Shown piece after piece: positions 46,116 to 54,316 of a DNA stretch of 64,000 nt (its first letter is position 1; each line of letters begins with the position of its first letter). Location: the NCBI RefSeq assembly GCF_000374105.1, contig NZ_KB893650.1:1172862-1236861 (forward strand), in the 5' to 3' direction. The position numbers were made by a program, and so were the translations under genes. The notes below the pieces were generated by a model. It worked only from the letters and a program-made list of their open reading frames with translations, was not told the DNA's origin and did not search any database. Source of the stretch: Kangiella aquimarina DSM 16071 (GTDB lineage Bacteria > Pseudomonadota > Gammaproteobacteria > Enterobacterales > Kangiellaceae).

Positions 46116-47828
46116 TTAGCGCAGAAGGATTCCTGTCGCTGGTTGTTGCAGTGCTTGATACAGTTTAGTATCACGTTGATAAATGTCTGTTCTGAACTGA
46201 ATCGTCTGATCCAGGCCCCAATAAGCGGTTCGATATTCGAGTCTTATTGGCACAGGCAGAGGTAAGCTTACCGTATTTGTATGTTTTTTGTTCAATTGAT
46301 TTTCTATATCAGTATCGCTTAATCCATTAGTCCGCAAGATCCACCACAGTAATTCCATGGGTTCCTGAACCCTGATACAACCTGAGCTAAAAGCCCTTAT
46401 GTCGTTTTTAAACAATGACTTAGCTGGTGTGTCATGGAGGTAAACTTCATAGTTATTAGGGAACATAAATTTGACCTGCCCGAGCGCATTGTCTGCTCCA
46501 GGTTCCTGTACCAATCGATACGGAAAACGTGATTTTGTGACTTGTTTCCAGTCAATTTGCATCGGATCTTCGATTTTGAAGTCATTTAGATAGACGCTGA
46601 AACGGTTATCCAGTAGATATTGTGGGTTTTCCTGAATGAGAGGAAGTTTATCCTTGGTTGCTAGCTCCCAGGGCACAACCCAGTTTGGATTTAGAACCAG
46701 ATACTGAATTTTATCTTCAAAAATTGGTGTCTGCCGCTCTAATTGGCCGACAATCACCGGCATTCTCAATTGTTCTTCGTTATTAATCAAAGCTACAAGC
46801 TCAAAGCTTGGGATATTCACTTTAATCAACCGGTTGGCTGGCTTCAGTTCATGCCAGCGAATTTGTTCCAGGTTAACCACCAACTGCTCGATGCGTTGTT
46901 GCGGTGTGATATTTAATGCTGCAATGGTTTTTTTTCCCAGAACGCCGTCTGCTTCCAGGCCATGGCGTTTTTGGAAATGCTCAACTGCTCGAATTAAATC
47001 GTCTTCGTAAACCATCGGTGAGGGCGCTAAATACGACCAGTCCGAGGGAAGATCTCCCCAGAACATCAGGCGCTCCGCAATGGCTACGAGTCTATGGTCG
47101 ATCATTTGAGGCTTTATGGAGGGTTGTAATTCAATCTCTGGCCATTGTGGCGCATTGCGACTTCTTAGTTCAGAAAGGTAGTTCCTAAGTCCGGTGTAAT
47201 CCTGTGAGTGGGGTTCTATCTCTTTAAAATAGTCAAAAAGACTGGGCATACTGGCTGCTCTGGTTAGCAGGTCAGAAAGATTGGTTGTGGGTTTGCCGAC
47301 CTCTGTGTCTTTCAACAACTGGTTGGGATTCACTTTACCAATTTGTAAGTGCTGGGAAAGGGTCAGAATTGCATCGCTTTGCAGCAAATCGCACTCGGTT
47401 ATGGCTGCTGGAACGGGTAGCTGGCAATGTTCAGTCAGCGGTTGCAGGTGGTAGTCACTGCCTAATAGGCCGTGTGAATCAACCTGACGAAGGTACTTTA
47501 ATAATTCTTGTATTGGGTCTTGTTCACGATACAGCGGGCTCCAAAGTCGTCTGAAACCTCTTAAGCCATAGAAACCATAGAGAGTGGAGCTGTTGGCAAG
47601 CGCAACGCCCAGATGCGGGAGGAAGCCTGTTTGCTGGTGAAATTCGAGATTGGCTTTTATCTCCATCTCTGTAATAGAACCGTCCGCTGTGTTGGTCTCA
47701 GGTTCTAACAATACGTACGGAGGCATTTCAGCTGATAAGGTCTGGCAATAAATTAGGGCCGCACTAAGAACGATAACTTTAAGATAAAAGTTACAGCCTC
47801 TAATGCAATCCATCAGCCAAAACCACAT
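46116..47828 (-). CDS. ldtD: L,D-transpeptidase LdtD/YcbB-like
   Basis: 570 residues. Signal anchor or signal peptide (about 14-33), a helical N-terminal region, a peptidoglycan-binding domain (about 270-310; DLIRAVEHFQKRHGLEADGVLG) and a YkuD catalytic domain (about 340-510) with HDTPAKSLF and the active-site AFSSGCIRVQEP Cys. It forms 3-3 cross-links between meso-DAP residues in peptidoglycan. GGAG 7 bases before the ATG. It is in an operon with the M15 peptidase. Confidence 0.92.
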   Translation of the reverse strand: MWFWLMDCIRGCNFYLKVIVLSAALIYCQTLSAEMPPYVLLEPETNTADGSITEMEIKANLEFHQQTGFLPHLGVALANSSTLYGFYGLRGFRRLWSPLYREQDPIQELLKYLRQVDSHGLLGSDYHLQPLTEHCQLPVPAAITECDLLQSDAILTLSQHLQIGKVNPNQLLKDTEVGKPTTNLSDLLTRAASMPSLFDYFKEIEPHSQDYTGLRNYLSELRSRNAPQWPEIELQPSIKPQMIDHRLVAIAERLMFWGDLPSDWSYLAPSPMVYEDDLIRAVEHFQKRHGLEADGVLGKKTIAALNITPQQRIEQLVVNLEQIRWHELKPANRLIKVNIPSFELVALINNEEQLRMPVIVGQLERQTPIFEDKIQYLVLNPNWVVPWELATKDKLPLIQENPQYLLDNRFSVYLNDFKIEDPMQIDWKQVTKSRFPYRLVQEPGADNALGQVKFMFPNNYEVYLHDTPAKSLFKNDIRAFSSGCIRVQEPMELLWWILRTNGLSDTDIENQLNKKHTNTVSLPLPVPIRLEYRTAYWGLDQTIQFRTDIYQRDTKLYQALQQPATGILLR

Positions 47829-48016
47829 AACGGCACTCCAGTGAAAAGTAGCTTCCTAGCTATAGACCAGTATAGAACTTTTATGGTTGTTTTTTGAACA
47901 GTTGTTGAGATTGTTTTTGTAAAAGATTGCTTTTTTTTATGAATGGGAAGTAAGGGATAGTCTTATTCGGTAGATTATTGCTGCCTGTGAGCTTCTCAGG
48001 GCTACTCGACAAAGGT

Positions 48017-48044
48017 TTGCACAAAAAACAACCTGCATTATGAT
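48017..48044 (+). promoter_or_regulatory. Putative promoter of the GGDEF gene
   Basis: TTGCAC (48017-48022) and TATGAT (48039-48044), spaced 16 bases. The palindrome at 48052-48070 begins at about the expected transcription start. Confidence 0.5.
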
Positions 48045-48051
48045 TTAGAAC

Positions 48052-48070
48052 ATGCTAATTTAATTAGCAT
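48052..48070. promoter_or_regulatory. Palindrome at the GGDEF gene transcription start
   Basis: ATGCTAATT (48052-48060) and AATTAGCAT (48062-48070) are perfect complements around a single central T. Location between promoter and start codon suggests an operator. Confidence 0.55.
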
Positions 48071-48090
48071 CTTAAAGAGTGGCTAGCTGC

Positions 48091-49992
48091 ATGGATAGAC
48101 GGAATCAAGACAGACGTTTAAGAACCCGCGAAAAGCTGACAACGGCACTTCTCGTTCATATCAGTTTATGGGCACTGTCGATTGTGATTCTGGCATCAAT
48201 TGTGACCTTCCTCACCACCTATCAATCCACTAGAGAACAGTACATTCAGTTACTCAAGCAGGACATAGCTCCTAAGCTTGAGAAGAAGCGTTGGCAGTTT
48301 GAACAGGTGCAGTCCCAGGCAGAAATCCTTGCTGAGCAATTTTTAAAGCGCTATCAGCAACTCATGGCAAACCCAGAGCCGAGCATTGCTGCATTTGATG
48401 AATGGTATGAGGAGACCTCGCCCGGAGTTCTGCGCCTTAAAGCCGAATTTAATCGCGGTAAGACTGTTGATTTCGACCTGTTCGAAGATCTGTCTACATT
48501 TGTAGGCCCCCGCAAGAAGGCAATTGATGATGAGCTAAAAGTTCGTGTTATCGCAGCTCAATATACCCTGAATGAGCTTGGGCCTGGCTGGCAGGAACGG
48601 GTAGCTAATAGTCATTTCTCTTTTCCAGAAAATATTATCGTCATGTATTCTCAGAAGGAGCCATGGGGGCTGTTAGCGGATAAAGATTTAGTGATAACTG
48701 ACTTTTCGGTGGTGCAGTCAACATTGCAGGAATTTAATCCTGAACGCGAGTCTATTTGGACAGGTCTCTATTATGATATTTCTGCAGATTTCTGGGTTAC
48801 CACCTATCAAAAACCTGTCGACCTCAATGGTAAGCATCTGGTTAATGCCAGTTTTGATGTCAGTCTTTCCAAACTGTTAGAAGAGCTTGTTAAAAAGAAG
48901 CAACCCAATGCAGAGCACTTGGTGTTGAACGATAAAGGTGGATTAATCGCTGCATCAAACATGTCTATGAGTGCCCTGAATACCCATCAGGTATTAACGC
49001 CGGACAATTATCAGGAACCTCTGTATGAAGCAATTTTTCAGCTTCTTCAACAGCAGCCAGATTTGACAGACAGCATTGTCCTAGATGAAGGGATAGAAGA
49101 TCATTTAGTCATCGTCAATAAAATTGAAAGTCTTAACTGGTGGTATTTCACGGTCTATCCGCGATCAGAAATTCAAAAGCAGGCTATCATATTTCCGATC
49201 AAGCTGACCCTGGCGGGGATTGCTCTGGTTGGGTTGATTTTATTGATGGTTTACTGGCGGATCAAAGCAGAAGTATCAAAGCCACTGCAGATAGTGGCCA
49301 AAGTCGTTTCTATGATGGGTGCTAAAAACTACGAAGATGTCGTTTCGAGTAATATCGTAGATTCGAAAACCCATGGTGAAGTGCGTAGAGCTATTGAAGC
49401 TTTCAAAACCATGGCCAAGCGTTTTATTGGTGCTCAACAGGAACTTGAAGCCAAAGTGGAGCAGAGAACCGCTGAGCTGGCAAAAGCCAATCGCAGATTA
49501 GAAGAATTAGCTCATTCGGATGGACTGACCGGCTTACTCAACCGCCGCTCCTTCGATCAGGATTTAGATAAAATCATCAAGACGCCAGAAGAACGATATG
49601 TGTTGGCAATTGCCGATATTGATGACTTCAAACTCTACAACGACAACTATGGCCACGAAGCAGGCGATAACGCACTGAAAGCGGTATCTGCTTATATGCT
49701 CAATAAATCCAGCGGCAACTGTTATCGCTATGGTGGAGAAGAGTTAACCATCTTACTTAAGCTCGGTGATTTAGAAGCTATGAGATCGGAACTCGAATCA
49801 ATTGTAAGCGGCATCAATGAGCTACAGATAAAACATGACTATGGAAAGAAAGGTGGCAATTATCTTTCCATCAGCATTGGTGCCGCCATCATAGCCGCCA
49901 ACGACTCACCGCAACAGGCCATTAAACGCGCCGACCAACAGCTCTATATAGCTAAAGCTGAAGGTGGTAATCGAGTGTGTTTTGGGGAGTGA
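48091..49992 (+). CDS. Membrane-bound GGDEF-domain diguanylate cyclase
   Basis: 633 residues from the ATG at 48091 (a GTG 12 bases upstream is possible; neither has a good Shine-Dalgarno site). Membrane helix about 18-42, a large periplasmic sensor of dCache type (about 43-365), a second helix (about 368-388), a HAMP-like linker and coiled coil (about 390-470), and a C-terminal GGDEF domain. The GGDEF domain has DGLTGLLNRRSFD, IADIDDFKLYNDNYGHEAGD and the active loop RYGGEEL, in which the last residue is Leu instead of Phe. No RxxD inhibitory site is seen before it. It probably makes c-di-GMP in response to a periplasmic ligand. Confidence 0.88.
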   Translation: MDRRNQDRRLRTREKLTTALLVHISLWALSIVILASIVTFLTTYQSTREQYIQLLKQDIAPKLEKKRWQFEQVQSQAEILAEQFLKRYQQLMANPEPSIAAFDEWYEETSPGVLRLKAEFNRGKTVDFDLFEDLSTFVGPRKKAIDDELKVRVIAAQYTLNELGPGWQERVANSHFSFPENIIVMYSQKEPWGLLADKDLVITDFSVVQSTLQEFNPERESIWTGLYYDISADFWVTTYQKPVDLNGKHLVNASFDVSLSKLLEELVKKKQPNAEHLVLNDKGGLIAASNMSMSALNTHQVLTPDNYQEPLYEAIFQLLQQQPDLTDSIVLDEGIEDHLVIVNKIESLNWWYFTVYPRSEIQKQAIIFPIKLTLAGIALVGLILLMVYWRIKAEVSKPLQIVAKVVSMMGAKNYEDVVSSNIVDSKTHGEVRRAIEAFKTMAKRFIGAQQELEAKVEQRTAELAKANRRLEELAHSDGLTGLLNRRSFDQDLDKIIKTPEERYVLAIADIDDFKLYNDNYGHEAGDNALKAVSAYMLNKSSGNCYRYGGEELTILLKLGDLEAMRSELESIVSGINELQIKHDYGKKGGNYLSISIGAAIIAANDSPQQAIKRADQQLYIAKAEGGNRVCFGE

Positions 49993-50020
49993 ATACTCAA
50001 TAACTAGAGAAGGAAAATAT

Positions 50021-50266
50021 TTAGCGTTGCTTGTATTGAGTAGGGCAATATCCACGCTCAACTTCTGGGCTGCGTAATTTTAGATGTTTCGTTTTCCGCC
50101 CAGAGACTCGTTTGCGCCATAATCGAAAACTAGAAGGCTTTAACTCTTTACGCATCAATTCAATGACTGACTGTTCTGATAAGCCATATAAGGTTTCAAT
50201 AGCCTCAAAAGGCGTACGATCTTCCCAGGCCATTTCAATGATTCGTGATACGTCACTTGCTTTCAT
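50021..50266 (-). CDS. DUF2805 / TIGR03643 family protein
   Basis: 81 residues. IIEMAWEDRTPFEAIETLYGLSEQSVIELMRKELKPSSFRLWRKRVSGRKTKH is the conserved family block: a helix-turn-helix-like fold with a basic end. Function unknown; the family is common in marine bacteria as a stand-alone gene. The Arg/Lys-rich C-terminal half suggests nucleic-acid binding, which is inference. Confidence 0.85.
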   Translation of the reverse strand: MKASDVSRIIEMAWEDRTPFEAIETLYGLSEQSVIELMRKELKPSSFRLWRKRVSGRKTKHLKLRSPEVERGYCPTQYKQR

Positions 50267-50334
50267 GCTGAATTAGATTGTTGTTAACAGGTAAGCCATT
50301 ATGAGGGGCCGCTCGTCAAAAAAGCATGAAACCA

Positions 50335-51072
50335 TCACTTGCTGTGGTTGTTACCAATAAGTTGTGTAAAGTGCGAAAAGGATACCGAGTGTTCTTCGGC
50401 GATATTTCGTAGGCTTTCTATTATGTTATCAATGGTGTTGTTTGTTCTATGTGTTTGGTGTTTATTTAATGAAAACTCTTTGTTACATCGAGGCTTAATA
50501 TTGGCCAAAGCCTGTTTCTCTAATGTAGACACTATTGTCTTGGCTTCACTCTGTTCAAAAGAACCGGCCAAGCGCAAAAGATTGAAAGAAAATCGGTCTA
50601 AGATAGAGTTGTCTGAGCGAGAGGAAAGGTAATCCCAATTCTCATTGGCAAATCCAATTCGGTTTTTGCCAGTCACCACGCCTGTATCTTTTACGCGTTG
50701 CTTAGAGTTGTTGGTGAAGATGTCACTTAATGACCTCTGAAGGTGAGGGTGGCTAACCTGCTTGAAAATGGCTTGAAGTTTATTTACCGGATTTTTCGAT
50801 GCTCCGAATCCCACCCTAGAACCACGTAGCGTAATGGTCTCAAGGTGTCTCAACCAGCGATCGGCAAGAATTTTACCCCCAATAGGTTGGTACTTACCTA
50901 AGTAAATCACTTCGTCATCAAATCGTATTAAGTAAAGACCAGGTCCGGATAGATTCTGTTGAAGATCTGAGGAGACTTTGTGCAACCCAAAGGAAAGGTT
51001 AAGAGGCTCTGATAATGTGGCGACTGGGTTGACTTTGATGACTTCGTTAATGGGTACTGAAGTGACAATCAT
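50335..51072 (-). CDS. GIY-YIG nuclease-like protein of unknown function
   Basis: 245 residues. GPGLYLIRFDDEVIYLGKYQP has the GIY and YIG elements as GLY and YLG, correctly spaced. An Arg follows in ADRWLRHLETITLRG, and LEKQALANIKPRCNKEFS fits the distal catalytic Glu and Pro/Asn block. The middle part (about 95-190) is an insertion of unknown kind. No signal peptide. GAGGAATTC 5-9 bases before the ATG. It may be a nuclease or DNA-repair-type enzyme; no partner gene tells which. Confidence 0.55.
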   Translation of the reverse strand: MIVTSVPINEVIKVNPVATLSEPLNLSFGLHKVSSDLQQNLSGPGLYLIRFDDEVIYLGKYQPIGGKILADRWLRHLETITLRGSRVGFGASKNPVNKLQAIFKQVSHPHLQRSLSDIFTNNSKQRVKDTGVVTGKNRIGFANENWDYLSSRSDNSILDRFSFNLLRLAGSFEQSEAKTIVSTLEKQALANIKPRCNKEFSLNKHQTHRTNNTIDNIIESLRNIAEEHSVSFSHFTQLIGNNHSK

Positions 51073-51120
51073 GAATTCCTCGAAAATATTAATGACTATT
51101 GTGTTAAATGACCGATCGAG

Positions 51121-51435
51121 TTATTGATTCTTACCGGATTTTGATTTTTTGGATCGTGCCATTTGGTTGAGCAAATCTTGAACCTGCTGTCTTGAACGAC
51201 AGACGTTCTCGCAGGGAATGCCATCATTGTCGCCATCTCTTTTTCCGAACTTACCATCAGGATAATCCGCAATAACCTCTGCACATGAGCGGTAATACTT
51301 GCAATACTTCGCCGCACTAACTTCAGGTGATAGAAGTAATACAGCAAGCAATAGAGATAAGAAGTGTTTTGTCATTTTCTTCTTGTTAACGCCATGTTTA
51401 ACTGCGAGAAAAAAGCGAGGCTTTTTGTGAGTCAT
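51121..51435 (-). CDS. Secreted excalibur calcium-binding domain protein
   Basis: 104 residues if started at the ATG at 51435, which has a good GAGGT site 5 bases upstream. An ATG at 51375 (84 residues) would place the signal peptide (HFLSLLLAVLLLSPEVSA) at the very N-terminus and is equally possible. The mature part is an excalibur domain: AAKYCKYYRSCAEVIADYP, then KRDGDNDGIPCENVC, a DxDxDG calcium loop flanked by cysteines. The C-terminal tail is basic. Exported; role unknown. Confidence 0.75.
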   Translation of the reverse strand: MTHKKPRFFLAVKHGVNKKKMTKHFLSLLLAVLLLSPEVSAAKYCKYYRSCAEVIADYPDGKFGKRDGDNDGIPCENVCRSRQQVQDLLNQMARSKKSKSGKNQ

Positions 51436-51487
51436 TGCTACCTCAGGTAGCGACTTGGTTAGAACACTTGTTAGGGACATTTTAAAC

Positions 51488-51898
51488 CTATATAGAATTT
51501 AGCCAAGAAATATATTCACTTGCAACCTTTGCTTGAACATCGCACAACGGCGGCTTTGACTCAATAGCAAACTCTGTAGCATTTACAATATCAGCAACGG
51601 GATGAAGAATGTCTCCATTATAGTGTTTTAGCACATATATCATTGCAGGCGGCAAATAGAAGGCAGCATTCTTTTCACCACTATGATTAAGAACACCATG
51701 CGTTCCAAATAGATGCATATCACTCTCTGGGATATCTTGCCATTTAGTACATTCAGATATACCCGCTAATTCTGGATTACTTTCTTCGATCCGGCTATCA
51801 ATAGCTGCGCATTTCCGTAATGTCATACCATCAGTCAAAGTCGAATCTGAGAATGCCGCCTCTATTTTATTTATCAAGATGCTTCTTTGTCGTTCCAA
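51488..51898 (-). CDS. Hypothetical protein, DUF6714-like
   Basis: 136 residues, soluble. LINKIEAAFSDSTLTDGMTLRKCAAID, CTKWQDIPESDMHLF and NAAFYLPPAMIYVLKHY resemble the DUF6714 family pattern (small proteins found in polymorphic-toxin or accessory contexts, function unknown). This assignment is by eye. Its region is A+T-richer than the neighbouring housekeeping genes. No clear Shine-Dalgarno sequence. Confidence 0.5.
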   Translation of the reverse strand: MERQRSILINKIEAAFSDSTLTDGMTLRKCAAIDSRIEESNPELAGISECTKWQDIPESDMHLFGTHGVLNHSGEKNAAFYLPPAMIYVLKHYNGDILHPVADIVNATEFAIESKPPLCDVQAKVASEYISWLNSI

Positions 51899-51954
51899 TT
51901 TATTTTCCTAACATTTTATTACCGAACATTACCGGTAACTTTTTTGATTCTAAA

Positions 51955-52500
51955 TTAATTATTTTGTTTGCCCTTTAATAAGTCAGAGATTTTGATTGCA
52001 TCTCCATTGCATGAGTTAATTGTGATCTCTGATAGAAAATTATCTTCAAAATGAAACGTGATGTTTGGATTTTCGCCGTCATACCAAATTCTTTTTAATG
52101 TAACAGTCTCTAAGCAGTATTTTAGGTTTCCTTGACCATGGTTCAGAAAAGCTCGTATTGAACCGTTAGAGTCAAAAAGCATCAGTGCTGTCTTTGGTAG
52201 GCCACTGTTAGACACTGCAACGAAGACTGTTTGATCTTTGGAAGCGGCTATTTGCTCAAATGACATACCAGGAAAAACAGCTATTTGTTTGTTACCTTTA
52301 TAGATCTTTATGTAGAACTCAGGAAATCGTTGATTTTCTCTTGAGTCCACTCCCCTAACTATTTGTATTTCTCCGAAGTTAAATTTAGTTTCGTCGAGTT
52401 CTGGCTCAAATCGCCATGAGTCCGCAAATAGCGGGGTGGAAACCATGGAACTAATGATAAGAATGATTATTAGTAGTGCTTTGTTTGAAAGGTTATCCAT
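51955..52500 (-). CDS. Secreted protein of unknown function
   Basis: 181 residues from the ATG at 52500, which places a signal peptide (LLIIILIISSMVSTPLFA, cleavage about residue 26) at the N-terminus. A longer frame from a TTG at 52593 adds Asn/His-rich sequence and is less likely. The mature domain is predicted mostly beta and ends ISDLLKGKQNN; two cysteines (YCLETV, NSCNGD). I do not recognise the family. No convincing ribosome-binding site for either start. Confidence 0.55.
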   Translation of the reverse strand: MDNLSNKALLIIILIISSMVSTPLFADSWRFEPELDETKFNFGEIQIVRGVDSRENQRFPEFYIKIYKGNKQIAVFPGMSFEQIAASKDQTVFVAVSNSGLPKTALMLFDSNGSIRAFLNHGQGNLKYCLETVTLKRIWYDGENPNITFHFEDNFLSEITINSCNGDAIKISDLLKGKQNN

Positions 52501-52666
52501 TTGGTAAGACTGGTAAGTATCCGTAAAACATGCGTTTATAATAGTTAGGTTTTTGTTGATTGCAATGTGTTTGTGGGGTTGGTTTGTTTTCAAAGTGTAG
52601 GCGAGGAGCTGAAGAGCAGATCACCTAAAGGTACTTCCTTCGGTCGTCTTAATTACCTAAGAGCAG

Positions 52667-52687
52667 ATTCTGAATCCAGTTCAGAAT
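52667..52687. repeat. Palindromic repeat upstream of the SatD gene
   Basis: ATTCTGAA (52667-52674) and TTCAGAAT (52680-52687) are perfect complements over a 5-base loop. The wording (attctgaatccagttcagaa) is of a type that recurs as an intergenic palindrome in many gammaproteobacterial genomes, which is from memory. Confidence 0.45.
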
Positions 52688-52745
52688 GACATTACTTATG
52701 GCATTTTTTTGCTGTGAGTTATAGGGCAGTCCTTAGGGGGGTGAG

Positions 52746-52809
52746 GGAATATCTCAAGATATAGGAAATATTCCGTATAATTGACAATATACAATTTAAA
52801 GCGTATAAA
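52746..52809 (+). promoter_or_regulatory. Promoter with overlapping palindromes for the SatD operon
   Basis: TTGACA (52781-52786) and TATAAA (52804-52809) with a 17-base spacer is a near-consensus promoter. GTATA-N8-TATAC (52775-52792) overlaps the -35 box. Upstream, ATATCT-CA-AGATAT (52749-52762) is a perfect palindrome and GGAATAT/ATATTCC (52746-52752 / 52768-52774) another inverted repeat. These are candidate operators. The transcription start would fall at the GTG at 52817. Confidence 0.7.
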
Positions 52810-52816
52810 TTGTTTT

Positions 52817-53446
52817 GTGAGTACAAAAAACATACCGACAGTCGCGGTGATTACCGGTGACATTATCAATTCCAGGGCGAAGAAGGACTCGACGGATTGG
52901 CTTGAGCCTTTGAAAAAGGCGTTGGCGACTCTGGGTGAATCTCCTCGTCAGTGGCAGATCTATCGTGGAGACAGTTTTCAGCTGCGGTTGGATAAACCTG
53001 AGTATGCGCTGGATATTGCGGTCTGGTTGAAGGCGGTGGTGCGTTCGACCAAGGGGCTGGATGTACGGATGGCGGTGGGGATCGGTGATATGACGCATAA
53101 GGCTGATTCAATCCTTGAGTCGAATGGTTCTGCGTTTGTGAATTCCGGTGATCTGTTTGATAGTTTGAAAAAGCGGACGCTGGCGATTAAGACGCCGTGG
53201 GATGAGGTGGACGAGTTGTTGAACTTGTATCTTAAACTGGCATTGTTGACGATGGATGGTTGGTCAGTGACAGTGGCCGAGGTGGTGCGGGCCAGTATGC
53301 AGATGCCGAACGCGACGCAAACAGAAATTGCTGAAATGTTAGGTATTACACAAAGTCGGGTCAGTGAGCGACAGAATCGGTCGGGGTTCGATGCTATTAT
53401 GGAGATGTTGGCTTACAGTCAAAAGCTAATAAAACAACACCTGTAA
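52817..53446 (+). CDS. SatD family protein
   Basis: 209 residues from GTG at 52817. VAVITGDIINSRAKKD near the N-terminus and YRGDSFQLRL, VRMAVGIGD are the SatD family hallmarks. The domain resembles a nucleotide-cyclase-like fold, a speculation. A C-terminal helix-turn-helix (about 165-200; TQTEIAEMLGITQSRVSERQNR) suggests DNA binding and perhaps self-regulation. No ribosome-binding site; the mRNA is probably leaderless. It is followed after 34 bases by a DUF3307 membrane protein; the SatD-DUF3307 pairing recurs in bacteria with unknown function. Confidence 0.8.
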   Translation: MSTKNIPTVAVITGDIINSRAKKDSTDWLEPLKKALATLGESPRQWQIYRGDSFQLRLDKPEYALDIAVWLKAVVRSTKGLDVRMAVGIGDMTHKADSILESNGSAFVNSGDLFDSLKKRTLAIKTPWDEVDELLNLYLKLALLTMDGWSVTVAEVVRASMQMPNATQTEIAEMLGITQSRVSERQNRSGFDAIMEMLAYSQKLIKQHL

Positions 53447-53480
53447 TTTCACCGTATTCTAAGGATTTTGTGGGAAGCCT

Positions 53481-54221
53481 ATGACATTACTATTCCTAAA
53501 ATTATTACTCGCACATCTGGTCGCGGATTTTGTCATTCAACCGTTAAAGTGGATTAAGGATAAGGAACAAAAGGCGTTTGCTTCGACTGGATTAATTCTT
53601 CATGCTGCGGTTCACGCGGTACTCTATGCCATAGCCTTTTCATTCAATCCTGATTACTGGCTGGGCTTTGCTATTTTGGTGGTTTCTCATTACCTTATTG
53701 ATGGCTTTAAGTGCATGGCAGGGCGCTATGCCGATAACTACAGTCGTCCCGAGTCATTCATCAATCGTCGTACTTTCTTTGTTATTGATCAGCTATTGCA
53801 CCTGGTGATTATTGCTTTCGTGGTATCGCTGTATTTCTCAGGTTTAAGCGAGTGGGTCATTCCGCAGGAGAAAATCCTGGCGCTGATTATTGCCGTACTT
53901 CTATTGACTCGAGTTTCATCGATTATCATCAAAGTGCTAATTTCGCGCTGGGCGCCATTGAATGTTTACGATGGTGATCATTCGTTGGCCAATGCCGGAA
54001 GCTTTATTGGGATGCTGGAGCGTTTATTTATCTTTGTATTTATTCTTTCTGGCAACTGGCATGGAATTGGCTTCCTGCTGGCTGCTAAATCGGTGTTCCG
54101 TTTTGGCGACTTGAAAGAAGCGCATGATCGCAAGCTGACTGAGTATATTTTGATCGGTACTTTGATTAGCTTTGGATTGGCGATAGCGGTTGGGCTGGGT
54201 TATATCGGTTTCATTCAATGA
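53481..54221 (+). CDS. DUF3307 domain membrane protein
   Basis: 246 residues. Seven to eight hydrophobic segments; the N-terminal LLLAHLVADFVIQPLKWIKDKEQKAF followed by HAAVHAVLYAIAF and VVSHYLIDGFKCMAG is the DUF3307 block, with conserved His and Asp residues (HLVADF, HAAVHA, SHYLID) that look like membrane-embedded metal or proton ligands. Function unknown. It forms a transcription unit with the SatD gene upstream. Confidence 0.82.
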   Translation: MTLLFLKLLLAHLVADFVIQPLKWIKDKEQKAFASTGLILHAAVHAVLYAIAFSFNPDYWLGFAILVVSHYLIDGFKCMAGRYADNYSRPESFINRRTFFVIDQLLHLVIIAFVVSLYFSGLSEWVIPQEKILALIIAVLLLTRVSSIIIKVLISRWAPLNVYDGDHSLANAGSFIGMLERLFIFVFILSGNWHGIGFLLAAKSVFRFGDLKEAHDRKLTEYILIGTLISFGLAIAVGLGYIGFIQ

Positions 54222-54256
54222 GTTGGTAACAGTAGGCGAGTATTTAAGAGTATTTT

Positions 54257-54282
54257 GGGCGCACACATAGGTTGCGCCCCTA
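54257..54282. repeat. REP-like palindrome (GTAGGG type)
   Basis: GGGCGCA (54257-54263) pairs with TGCGCCC (54273-54279), then CTAC. On the minus strand it reads GTAGGGGCGCA..., the same head as the elements at 57512 and 57630. Confidence 0.55.
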
Positions 54283-54316
54283 CCTAGAAGTTTTAATGAT
54301 GTAGTAATCGGACAAT

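Noticed and set aside
51360-51480. Possible integron attC site between the excalibur and DUF6714-like genes (gttaac- and ccctaac-like cores)
   Set aside because: The core-like heptamers do not match RYYYAAC/GTTRRRY at both ends and the arms are not complementary. Neighbouring gaps lack any such site, so the cluster is not a cassette array.
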